This document shows, piece after piece, positions 9,554 through 19,874 of a stretch of DNA of 64,000 nucleotides. The stretch spans positions 34,591,877-34,655,876 of the forward strand of contig CM054061.1 in the NCBI GenBank assembly GCA_028641055.1, written 5' to 3'. The translations under genes were made by a program, and so were the position numbers. The notes beneath the pieces are model-generated. The model worked only from the letters and a program-made list of their open reading frames with translations. It was not told the DNA's origin and did not search any database. This stretch comes from Alopecurus myosuroides. Taxonomy: Eukaryota > Streptophyta > Magnoliopsida > Poales > Poaceae. Position 1 is the stretch's first letter, and every line of letters begins with the position of its first letter.

Positions 9554-12193
9554 GTGTACGTTGACGACATCGTCATCAAGACTCGAGTTGAGAGCACACT
9601 CATCGAGGATATTAGAGAAACATTCGATGCCCTCAACGCATACAGGATCAAGCTCAATCCGACAAAATGCGTCTTCGGCGTTCCAGCAGGAAAACTTCTC
9701 GGGTACCTGGTATCCGCCTGAGGCATCAAAGCCAACCCAGAGAAAATACAATCAATTTTGACTATGAAGGAGCCAACCAATCTACACGGTGTCCAACAGC
9801 TCGCAGGGCGACTAGCCGCCCTAAGCAGGTTCATCGCACTATTGGGAGAGCAAGCGTTACCCTTCTACAAGCTGCTGAAGAAGACAGACAAATTCGAGTG
9901 GACACCAGAAGCTAAACAAGCGTTCACATATTTGAAACGATCGTTGCAAAGCAAGCGCGTCCTTGCAACACCGCAAGAAAGGGAGCCACTCTACTTGTAC
10001 CTAGCCGCCACAAACCAGGTCATCAGCACAACAATCTTAGTCGAACGACCTGAGGAGGGCAAAGCGTACGGAGTCCAGCGACCGATCTATTACATCAGCG
10101 AAGTGCTCTCGCCATGCAAGCAACGATATCCTCATTACCAGAAGCTCGCATATGGAGTTGTTCTTACAGCCCGAAAGCTCAAGCACTACTTCCAGGAACA
10201 CGCCATCACAGTGGTTAATGATGCGTCACTCGGGACAATCATGAACAACCCTATGGCATCCGGAAGAATAGCCAAATGGAGCATCGAGTTGGGCGCTTGG
10301 GACATCACTTATACAGGACGCAACGCAGTCAAATCCCAGGTACTCGTGGAATTCCTAAGCGAGTGGACAGAGCTACAAACGCCAGGACCGCCTAAGTACA
10401 CGAGCAACTGGATAATGTACTTTGACGGGTCCAAAAGAAACGAAGGAGCAGGAGCTGGAATCTTCCTCATATCGCCTAGTGGAGACAAGCTGCAATACGT
10501 CCTACGATTGGACTTTCCACCAGATGATCCAGCATCGAACAACGACGCAGAATATGAAGCCATGTTGCATGGGATGAAGATGGCAGTCGCCTGTGGAGCT
10601 ACCCGATTAATGATCTACGGCAACTCCAATCTCATCGTGCAGCAGACAATGAAAGAATGTGACGCAATTGCTGAAAACATGGTCGCATATCGCGACATGT
10701 ACAACCTACTCGAAGGAAGTTTCAAAGGGTGCGAGCTGAATCACATTGCAAGATCCAGCAACGAAGAAGCGGATAGACTGGCAAACATGGGTTCCACAAA
10801 TACACCTATACCGCCAGGAATATATTTCGAGCGGATGATCAAGCGCTTAGTCAAAGTCAAGAAAGCTGCAGGAACACCCGCAGTGCCAGAAACAGAGGCC
10901 AGCCCGCAAGTCGCCATTATCGAGCTTATTCATAACATTTCACGACAGGTTTTTCTGGTCGAGCCAGTCTGGACGCAGAAATATCCCGACTACCTGATCA
11001 ACAGACAGCTCCCGGCCGATCCTCGCGAGGCTCGACAGATAATCAGACGCAGCAAATCCTTTCGGGTAGTAAACGGGGAATTATACAAGCAAAGCATCTC
11101 GGGTATACTTCAGCGCTGCATCGCACCCAAAGATGGCAAAGAATTACTCCAGGACATCCACCAAGGAGACTGTGGACATCATGCTAGTTGGAAAACAATC
11201 ATGGGAAAAGCCTTCCGAGCAGGATTCTACTGGCTCACGGCAGACACCGATGCAAAGGACCTGGTCGAACGGTGCAACGCTTGCCAGCGATTCGCACCAC
11301 GACCACATGCACCTGCTACGGAATTGCACATGATACCCATAGCCTGGCCCTTCGCACAATGGGGGCTGGACATGGTAGGACCATTACGCAAGTCCACGCC
11401 AGGTAGATATACACACTTGCTGGTCGCAGTCGACAAATTTACCAAATGGATCGAGGCCATGCCAGTAACTTCGGCTAGCGCCCAATGCGCCGTCAAGTTC
11501 CTCGATTCCATCGTATGCAGATTCGGAGTGCCACACGACATTATTACAGACAATGGTACAAACTTCACAACGAAGGAGACACAACAGTTCTGCGAGGAAA
11601 AAGGCATCAACTTCAAGGTTGCTTCAGTTGCCCACCCGCAAACGAACGGACAAGTCGAAAGATCCAACGGCTTAGTCTCAGCTGGCCTAAAGAAACGTCT
11701 ACACCCCGCAGCAGGACATTGGGCCGAAGAACTACCCTCCGTACTATGGAGCCTACGCACAACTCCAAACAGATCCACAAACTACACACCATTTTTCATG
11801 GTATACGGGGCAGAAGCGGTCCTTCCCGAGGATGTTAGATTCAGCGCCCCACGAGTTGTGGCTTACAGCGAAGAAGACACCAACAAGGCACTCACGGAAG
11901 ATATGGATGCACTTGATGAGATGCGTGATATTGCGCTCGCAAGATCCGCAGTATATCAACAATCATTGCGAAACTATCATAGTCGCCGCATACGCCACAG
12001 AGCATTCGCGGTTGGAGATCTAGTGCTGCGACTCAAGCAGAAGGAAGGACACAAGCTCGAGCCACCATGGGAAGGACCCTTCATCATACAGGAAGTCATC
12101 CCAGGTGGAGCCTACAGGCTGAACAATCCATCGACTGGAGGAATCTATTCCAATCCTTGGAATATTGCGCACCTACGCAAATTTTATCCCTAG
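9554..12193 (+). pseudogene. Element R1 pol: RT end, RNase H, second RNase H, integrase (Tat lineage)
   Basis: The frame opens at the gap with RT motif YVDD, hits one stop TGA at 9719-9721, then runs 811 codons from 9758. Residues counted from 9758: RNase H ~45-200; archaeal-type second RNase H ~215-345 (D223, E265/E267, D339), whose usual central Asp is Asn289; integrase zinc finger (H468, H474/475, C506, C509); and an integrase core with a full triad D538, D598, E634. Two RNase H domains before integrase mark the Tat lineage (Retand-like). The TGA sits where an Arg codon is expected and fits one C-to-T change. Integrase looks intact; the RT N-terminus is lost in the gap. Confidence 0.88.
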
Positions 12194-12473
12194 ATTTACT
12201 TGTTCTCACAACAAATAAGGCTATACTAGCCACTCTTGTAGCTCGAATACATGACTTCTCAGTCATCGCAATAAAATACATGGTTTCTCAACCATATTCA
12301 CTCGAAGATTATTCATTCTTACATGCTAAATAGTTACAGGTACACACCCCATAAAACACACGGGGGCTACGCCTACAACTAAGCATCACAAGAAAATTTA
12401 TATATACAGGGTTACACACCTTACAACAGTTTTTACAAACTATACAGCATTACAGGATGTACACATCCAACAA
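12194..12473 (+). other. R1 3' region between pol and antisense gene
   Basis: No ORF. It contains the first internal polypurine-like motif CGGGGGCTAC at 12361-12370, identical to the one abutting the 3' LTR at 27461-27470. Confidence 0.6.
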
Positions 12474-12985
12474 TCAATCAAAGCGCTGAGCATTTTCCGT
12501 CGCTAACACTCTATCTATTTCCTCAGAGGTCAGTCGAATGATTCTCTCCGCTGCGGGACGAACAACATCATAATACGGAGAAATATCATCGATTGGGCCA
12601 TCTGGAAGCCTGGCTGCAGAGTTAAAATTTATCTCAAGATGCCATATCCGGACAAAGGAGAGAGCCACTACCGCCCCGCAAGTCATCTGATTGTGCACAC
12701 ACCCGCGAATCTCTCCATCTCGCCCGAACAGCCTGAGAAGATAGCTCCAGTCTTCAGGACCCCTTTCCAGCGGATAGAACGAAGTGTTCATCGCGACCAA
12801 GACCTCGTGAAAAGAGCTCACGAGAATTCTCGCCTGGATGACATGGAACTTCAAAGTAGCCAGCACAAAGCCTCGACTGCGAACTGACCAAAAATTATAC
12901 GCATGAGGCTTTGAGCTACCAGCTTCTTGATGAATGTGGTTCTCTACCCACTGTTTTTCCTCCCTATCATCCGGCTTAACAACTA
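12474..12985 (-). CDS. R1 antisense gene, 3'-most exon candidate
   Basis: An open minus-strand segment of about 170 codons, ending at a stop at 12474. A CTCTTTAG-type splice acceptor at ~12986 suggests it is an exon. I recognise no domain. It belongs with the other minus-strand exons up to 26245 that run opposite to R1 transcription. Confidence 0.5.
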
Positions 12986-13043
12986 AAGAGAAAACATGCA
13001 TGATCAGAGAAAGAAACGAGACAAAGAAGACACGGGGGCTATA

Positions 13044-13282
13044 TTACTTAAACAGTAAGTCCCTAGCGACAGAAGCTAACTCATCCATCAGAAACTGTTC
13101 ACGCTCAATCGCCAGTTTCTGCTTGGACTTCGCCACATCGGCTATCCCGCGCAAAGCTTTCAGCTTGCGCTCACCCTTCTGGACCCTCTCACGAAGACCC
13201 GCATAGGTCCCAACAGCGGCAACAAGAGGATTTTCTGGAGTAGCACGTCCACCTGAAGATTCTGCGGCAACCCCGGCAGCCT
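13044..13282 (-). CDS. R1 antisense gene, exon candidate
   Basis: An open minus-strand segment after a CTTCCAG acceptor at ~13283, ending in TAA at 13044-13046. It encodes a charged helical stretch likely to form a coiled coil. It may be an alternative 3' exon, because the preceding exon also ends in a stop. Confidence 0.45.
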
Positions 13283-13493
13283 GGAAGAATACAAGGAAAG
13301 AAGTAAGACGCCCTATTCGAAGTATCTCTAGTCGCACACTTGACGAGTGCTCGGGGGCTACTCCCATCGGGAGAAAATATACAATCGCAGGAAGCATTTT
13401 TCAGAAGAACACCTCGATTAAAGACAATGAAAATACGGGAATACATCCCAAGGTTCATTACAATCAAACTGGTAAAGTAAAAGAAAAAGAAGA

Positions 13494-13960
13494 CTAAGAA
13501 GCTACAGTGGTGCTCCCACTAGTGGCAGTCGCCCCTCCCTTGAGTCGAGCAAACAGCTCAGACAACTTCCGAGCAAGGATGGCGGCTGGCTCGCTAAAAC
13601 GAGAGAGCCGTACCTTTTTGCCCGTGGAGGGGTCGACTGGGAGATCCGAGTAGGCCTCCTCCAAGCCGCTGACTCGATGCGCCAGCGCGAACTGGATGGC
13701 CGTCTTCGCCCCAGACTCCGACTGGTCAACTGCGTAGGCATCCAGGAGATTGCTCTCCGAGAAGATCTTCAGCAGGTCACCTAGCGCGGGTGGAGATGCA
13801 GCGTTGGCGAGGAGGCGACCGTGCAGCTGCGTCAATACTTGTGTGGCATTGCCAACCAAGGAGCAAACTCCTTCGGCATGCCTCTTAAGTTGAGCAAGCG
13901 TATCAGTCAGCACGTCTATCCGCTGGACTCCGGGAATTTCCAGAGGAACACCCAGAAGAC
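13494..13960 (-). CDS. R1 antisense gene, exon candidate
   Basis: An open minus-strand segment after a CTTTGTAG acceptor, ending in TAG at 13494-13496. It is Ala/Leu/Ser-rich and resembles the C-terminal part of the R2 antisense gene product (45597-46217), which also follows a coiled-coil region. Its function is unknown. Confidence 0.55.
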
Positions 13961-14038
13961 CTACAAAGAAAAGAACATCAAGACTCGCAAAAATCCACCA
14001 AGACGGAAGACGAAACTGTGGGAGCTAAAATAACCTAC

Positions 14039-14271
14039 CCGCGAAACGCTCGGCGAGGGGACGAAGGAAAGTGACAAGGTCGGCATCCGCCTTATTGCCG
14101 GCATCCTCCAGGTTCTTCAAGGCTTTCTTGGCATCCGCAAGCTTTCCTTCGAGATCCTCCGATTGCATGCGGGAAGCTTCAAGATCTCGTCGAGTGGCCG
14201 CCAGCTCAGCCTCTTGAGTTGTTGCCCGATCGGAAATATTATCCTTATCGGCCTTCAAATACTCAAGTTGA
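14039..14271 (-). CDS. R1 antisense gene, coiled-coil exon
   Basis: A minus-strand exon bounded by an ATGCAG acceptor at ~14272 and a GTAGG donor at 14034-14038. The product is rich in Glu, Ala, Leu and Lys with heptad-like spacing, so a coiled coil is likely. Confidence 0.6.
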
Positions 14272-14345
14272 GCTGCATAGCGACATTTGTCAGAAACCAA
14301 GAATCGGCGAAAGAATGGAAACAGGAAAAGATGATAAAAACTTAC

Positions 14346-14376
14346 TTCGAAGGAGCTCGTTTTCGGAGGTGAGTCG
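14346..14376 (-). CDS. R1 antisense gene, downstream half of exon split by element B
   Basis: The short segment from the B insertion site to a GTAAG donor (14341-14345). Joined to 24499-24582, with one copy of the AGTCG duplication removed, the reading frame is continuous across the insertion point. Confidence 0.65.
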
Positions 14377-15378
14377 TGTCGCACCCTGATTTCTAGAGGA
14401 TACTCATCGGGCCGAACTGGATAGCAGGTGCTTGGATTATGGGGCATACCTGCTCCCACGTCCCAGCTTCCTGGTAGGCCTGCGCTTATGCGCGACAACA
14501 CAAGCCCTGCTATTCCATCGTCGATGTAAACTATCCGCTAGGAACCTAAGGCACTACTGTCGACGTACTTCATATCAAGCACGCACGGTACGTCAACAGC
14601 TTTAAACGAAATGATAGCACGGAATGTCTCTAAGACACAAAAGAATGAAATAAGTTTGCAAATAGCCTTCACTAAGGCAGAGATAGCAAAACACTCATTC
14701 AGAGGACACATGTCCCAACATATCATTCATTACATCAGCGGAAGCAAACAACGGTGTCTGAGTACAGACAAAACCAAAAAGGCTTAAGAAGCCGGGGAAA
14801 ATAAAGAAGACGAAGCCCATCCACGGTCTCGGATCCTGCCCGGGTCCGCTATCTACTGGTCTGCAGTCTCGTCAAACTCCACGAAGTAGCCATCCTGGTG
14901 ATCATCGTAGTCGTAGCCGTAGTCTGCGTAAACCACAGCCCCAACGGGGTCAGTACATCCAAGTACTGGCAAGCAAGACTCACACTTCATCAAGGAGTTA
15001 CTCGTCAACACAAGCAGGGATGCTTGGGATCAACGGAAGAAGACAGATATTATAAAAGCTGCAGCGGGCTGCTCTAACCAACTACAGAAGATAACTAATT
15101 GTGTCCGGCTAATAGAAAAGATAAGATCGAGGAATTTGTAACCAACTGAAAGATAACTTCAAACAAACCCATCCTGGATCTCGCCCCTTATCCGAAGAAG
15201 CAATCCGAGGATAACTCACACCGTTATAATAAGGTGAATCAAGTTATTGTGTGAATAACCTATTACTAGTCAAGTTATTAATCATTGGGTGAACATGATT
15301 GATCATTATGTTGAAGTTGTCCTGAGTACTTGTTAGCCAGTACTTTCACCAAGTAATCCATAACCGCGGAAAACACGG

Positions 15379-15405
15379 CTTCTCGAGAAGATTATCCCTG
15401 CAGGG
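15379..15405. other. Paired palindromes in LTR B (left)
   Basis: CTTCTCGAGAAG (15379-15390) and CCCTGCAGGG (15396-15405). The right LTR has the same first palindrome at 20877-20888, but there the second reads CCCTACAGGG, one base off symmetry. Confidence 0.75.
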
Positions 15406-16599
15406 GTGCACCATAGTAACCGTACACGCATGAATATCCCGCCAGATGGGATGCCTCCCACCAAGCGGGGCACTCAACACAATCCAACCGTTCTTCGCAT
15501 CAAGCCCAAAACACCGCGTGCTGTGCGTGCGCGGCTAATCGAGCCCCCCGAAGAAAAGGAGGACCCTCATAGCACTGGAAGACCACGCCGCCCTAAATGC
15601 CGACTACAAAAATTCTCCACCCTGGCCTCGGGTTCGTACCTGCATATGATGCAGCAAATGGAACACCCGAACTAAGTGCGGCGGTTTGGACGAGATGCGA
15701 ATCAAGTCGAACTGAGGGGGGCGCCCATACTCGCTTCCCACATGCGGGTAGTGCGCTCATCATGGATCAGTAGACAAGACCCTTTTCCTATTAGGGTCGA
15801 CACTAGCAGGCCTCAAAACCACTTAGGGCCTCCTGCCGGTGCCTTATCATCAAGTTATTATTATCAATAGCATTAACAGGATTGATTGATTAACTTCGAG
15901 CCCCCGGAACAATAATAATAATAATATAACAAAAAAAGTAACCGATAACAGACTCGAGCAAAAGCAACCCTAAGCATGCTAGATAAGAACAGGCACAAGC
16001 AATGGCTGTAGGTATGGAGGTGAGGCAATATCATGGCTCAAGATATCATGTGATGGGTTCGGAGAACAAGCATCGATTCATAGGGCTAGCAGAAATAGAC
16101 AAAAGGATAGTATCGACAACAAGTGTGGAAGAGAACTCGATGATTCATGTGAGTGATAACTTGCCTGCAAACCCAGTAGCCTGGTACTGAGCTGAAAATC
16201 CTTAGAAGGGGTACCGTACGTCTCGTCGGTCTCAACGTCGTCGTCTAAAGCGAGAAGAAGCAAACACACAATTGAAAGAGACGAGCAATCAATACATGGC
16301 ATAGGTGCACAAACATGGGATGATGCATGTCATGTTAATAGATGTATCAAAGTAACCTACTTGACGGGATAACACAATTTAATTGGACCCATATGCAATG
16401 TGAATTGCATATGGATGCAAATGGTTAAGGTTGAAACAATGATCTACATTTGGTTAACAAGTGTAAGTGGTTTAACATGATGCATGCATGATGATAGCAA
16501 TAATGAAACAACAATAGATGCAAAGGAAAAGGAAATTACCAAGTGTGGGGTTTTATTTGTCATGTTAAGAATTTTTGGTTCCTTATTGATGTCACACAA

Positions 16600-17230
16600 G
16601 TAATTGTGGTTTTCATCAAGTTAAAGTGTTCAAAACAATTAACAAAGTTTATATTTGAAAAGAACATCAAATTTTAGTTGGATTACATGTTTCACATATT
16701 GAAATTGGAATTAGGATTATTTAGTTATGAATTAAACAATATTAAACAAGTCTTAATTGAATTTAAACAAGATTAAATTGTTTGGACATTTTAAATTATT
16801 CAAACCAGGAAACAAAAATTATATTTGAATAGGTTATTCAAAATGGTATGGAAAACATATTTTATTTGTGGAAATTGGATTTAAAATGAGCAAGTTATTA
16901 TTTTGGCAATTTTAAAAGCAATAAATAAGAAACAGTTGTTTTCAGCAATTTAAATTATTCAAAACAGCAAACAAAATTTATATTTGGAAAGTAGATGAAA
17001 AATTGATTGGAAAACATATTTAGTTTGTGGAATTTGGAATTTTTATGAACAAGTTATGAATTTTGCAAGTTTAAGTGAATTTGCCAAGTTTTCAAATTTT
17101 GCACCAATTTAAAATATTCAAAACAGTAAACAAATTTTATATTTGGATAGAACATTCAATTTGGGACAGAAAACATATTTAAAAAGTTAAAATTGGAGTT
17201 GGGATGAATTTATTATGCAATTTACAAAAT
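16600..17230. repeat. Degenerate ~150-170-bp tandem repeats in LTR B
   Basis: Four diverged units, anchored at about 16629, 16800, 16970 and 17120. Each has TTCAAAAC, then an AAATTTATATTTG-like core, then GGAAAACATATTT. The right LTR repeats this at ~22120-22720, and LTR C has three related units (58750-59110). Confidence 0.65.
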
Positions 17231-17382
17231 TGGGTGCAATTCTGCCATTTTTAGGGAACCAGGGGCTTAGAAATAATTTCCCAGGGGCTAGAATAATTTG
17301 TAAGGGCCTAGTTGTGATTGCTGAGAAGTTCTGTGACCAAACATTTGAAAAATAAAAAGGTTGTTTTAATCTGCAGGGGGTG

Positions 17383-17393
17383 GGATTCGAACC
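17383..17393 (-). promoter_or_regulatory. tRNA B-box-like motif in LTR B (left copy only)
   Basis: Minus-strand GGTTCGAATCC, a full match to the tRNA T-loop/B-box consensus, sits in a longer self-complementary arm (GGTGGGTTCGAATCCCACC). The right LTR lacks ten bases (GGGATTCGAA) exactly here, at ~22878. Confidence 0.6.
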
Positions 17394-19003
17394 CACCCCC
17401 TCTGCTTGCAGCGCCAGGGAACAGGACCAGTGGGGTGGCTACTAGAGTTGTGATGGAAAGGGGCAGTGGGGGGGTATGAGGTGTGCTCGCGGGATGTTTT
17501 CTGAACTTAACTGAATCGGGACTGTTACTGCATCTCGACAGAAACCCGGCCAGCGATGGCAGGGCGAACGCCGGTGGGGGCGCCGTGGCGATGGTGTGCG
17601 TGTGGTAGTGGGGGAGAAGGAAGATGAGGGAGGAGGGGAGAGAGGGAACCGAGGCGGTCGATGGGGCGGCCTCACCTTGGGCTTGGGCGATTGGAGGCGG
17701 TCGGACAGGGAGCAGTTTGGCGATGCAGCAGGAGGTGGCCGGCCGGAAACCTCGACGGCGCGGCCGCCCGGGGCCTCCTCGGTCCACGGCGCCTTCGCCA
17801 AAGAGGGAGAGCTTGATGGGGCGGTTCCATTCCCGGGAACGGTTGCCCCTCGAGGTGATCATGGGGGATGGGAAGGTGGCGGCCATGGGGGCTCGGTGGT
17901 GGTGATCGGGTGGTCTCAGTGATGTTCAGAGAAGGACGAGCAGAGAGGAGGGGGATGGCGGCGATGGAAGGAGGGGCGCTAGGGTTTGCCGCAGAGAGGG
18001 AAGGGAGGTGGGTACTTAAGGAGGGGGGAAGGCCTGTACGGCATTGATCTGGAGAGGGGAGGAGGAATCACACGGTTCTGATGATGATCGTACTGAAGGT
18101 GACGTGGGAGGAGGAAGAAGACAAAACAGAGAGGGGGGTATGGGCCAGAAGTGGGATGGGCTGGGGAGAAAGAAGAGAGATGGGCTGGCTGCCCTCTCCT
18201 GCGTTTCTTTTTATTTTTCTTATTTGTTTTTTTTTGTAGCAAAAAGGAAATGGAAGAAATAGATGCTTTGGAGTTTGCCAAAAATTGCAGAAAAATTTGG
18301 GTAGCCTCCTTAGGTCAAACACAACCAGTAACCAAGTTTGGAAATCAAAAACAGTTGAATTTTTGGTACTGTTTGGAATTAACTCAATTTTAGAGGTATG
18401 TTGTTATTAAATAAAATAATTTTGAAAACAAAGGTGTTAATAGGGTGAACCCTATTGATTGGATTAACTTATTGGAATGGTTTGTTAGTTTTCATGAATT
18501 GGAAATTTTTGGTGCTGTTTGGGAAAATAAACCAAAATGTGAGTGATTTCTGAATATTAAAAGGATTATTAAAACCAACACTTTCATAAGGTGACCCAAA
18601 TTGCTTTAATTGGAAAATAACAGGGTAAACAAAATGTTTTGGTTATTCTTTTCATACTTTCAATTTGGGTTCTGTTTGAAATGCATTTGGTTTGAATTTG
18701 AAGGTGATTTAATTAATTGATTGAATTAATGGTTTGATTAAAACCAACAATTTAAGGAGTTATCAACATGGGATAAAATGGAACAATTTGGTTGTTTTCA
18801 TTTGTTATTTTTATTCCAAAAGTTGTAACAGAACAAGTATGAAAACAAAGCAGTTGAAATTGTTTGATTTTCATTGTGAAAACAAAGAATAACAGATGCA
18901 AAACAAAAGAAACAAATGCAACAATATGATGACATGATGCAATACCTTAACAACAAGAAATCAAACATTCTAAATGGTAGGTTTTCATACTTGGGCTGTT
19001 ACA

Positions 19004-19021
19004 AAACGCCCCCCCTTGAAG
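19004..19021 (-). other. Element B polypurine tract
   Basis: On the minus strand a run of seven or more G directly before GCGTTT and the LTR start TGTAACAG. Confidence 0.85.
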
Positions 19022-19040
19022 GAATCGCGCCCCGAGATTC
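19022..19040 (-). other. Stem-loop next to polypurine tract, element B
   Basis: GAATCGCG, loop CCC, CGAGATTC: an 8-bp stem with one mismatch, at the same place as the element A stem-loop and ~18 nt from the LTR. Confidence 0.65.
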
Positions 19041-19630
19041 CTACTGAGAAAAGAAAAGGTCCGGGTACTTCTTGGGAAGATCCTCTTAAGTTGTGACACG
19101 TGAAACACATCGTGCACATTGGATAGACGTCAGGGAATTTGGAAACCACCGGTACATTTTCAATTTTAGGAAGGGGTTCTTGTACCAAGGGTGTATAGCT
19201 GAATGGAACTTGATTCATTTGGAGAATAGATTATCTGGCTAGAATGGTGGAACAGAGTTATTCACATCAATCCAATACTAAGAATGACATCAATGTCAGA
19301 ATCAGCAACATGAGAGTAACGAGGAATATGTGGCCTCCCATTAGGATTTGGTATCTTGGAAGTCAACATTTGAGATTCCGGAGAGTGAACAGAGATTTGA
19401 TTGCTTAGTGGAACCAGAGTTAGGTTGTATGTTGTGGGAAAGATTTTTGACACAAAGGAATGTGATGCTCCGGTATCAAATAACACTTTAGCTGGATAAG
19501 AGTTTACGAGGAAGTTTTGATTTGACGCCGGTAGAAGAATTGAAGTGGAAAACAACAACAAGATTTCAACGGACGAAGGGTTCTTTAAAAGAACAGGATA
19601 TTGAAGCAACATCGGGGAAAACGAGAACAA
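19041..19630 (-). pseudogene. Element B pol remnant (protease and start of RT linker)
   Basis: The minus-strand ORF 19262-19630 (122 codons) keeps an aspartic protease core with Asp-Thr-Gly-Ala-Ser-His and the following hydrophobic strands. A second short ORF (18985-19218) keeps the stretch that links protease to RT. Gag, zinc knuckle, RT, RNase H, integrase and chromodomain are all absent. This is what remains of a gag-pol like that of element A. Confidence 0.75.
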
Positions 19631-19860
19631 AAAATCCTGAGGTACTACGGAGAACCCAAAACACGTGAAATCCTAACTTGAAAGTTCAGATGAGAAGGGA
19701 AAAATCAACGTTGCACTTCCTTACCAGAAAAGGGAGGGAGGGTGGGGAAAGAAGAAAAAGAACAGAATTCCTACTCTCACGTTTCATTTTTCCTATATAG
19801 CTACAAAATAGTTTCTAGACTCAACTGCGACCAGTAAAAAGGGATCCTACGGGCAGACAG

Positions 19861-19872
19861 GCTCTGATACCA
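19861..19872 (-). other. Element B primer binding site (initiator tRNA-Met)
   Basis: Minus-strand TGGTATCAGAGC, two bases from the 5' LTR end (...GCGACA). Identical to the site in elements A and C. Confidence 0.92.
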
Positions 19873-19874
19873 TT

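Larger units (their letters stand above)
14377..19003 (-). repeat. Element B 3' LTR (4627 bp)
   Basis: Starts TGTCGCACCC and ends GTTACA on the plus strand. It holds the palindrome pair (15379-15390, 15396-15405), AT-rich degenerate tandem repeats (~16600-17230), a tRNA T-arm-like motif at 17383-17393, and a GC-rich block (17440-18180). It differs from the right LTR by scattered substitutions and a few small indels. Confidence 0.95.

Noticed and set aside
9315..9834. ORFs running through the N gap
   Set aside because: Translation across unknown bases is meaningless; only the RT part after 9554 is supported.
11227..11778. 183-codon minus-strand ORF opposite R1 integrase
   Set aside because: Shadow of a well-supported integrase frame; no splice or promoter signs.
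17383..17393. Possible tRNA gene
   Set aside because: Only the T-arm/B-box is convincing; acceptor and anticodon arms do not form. The same applies to 59443 and 63734.
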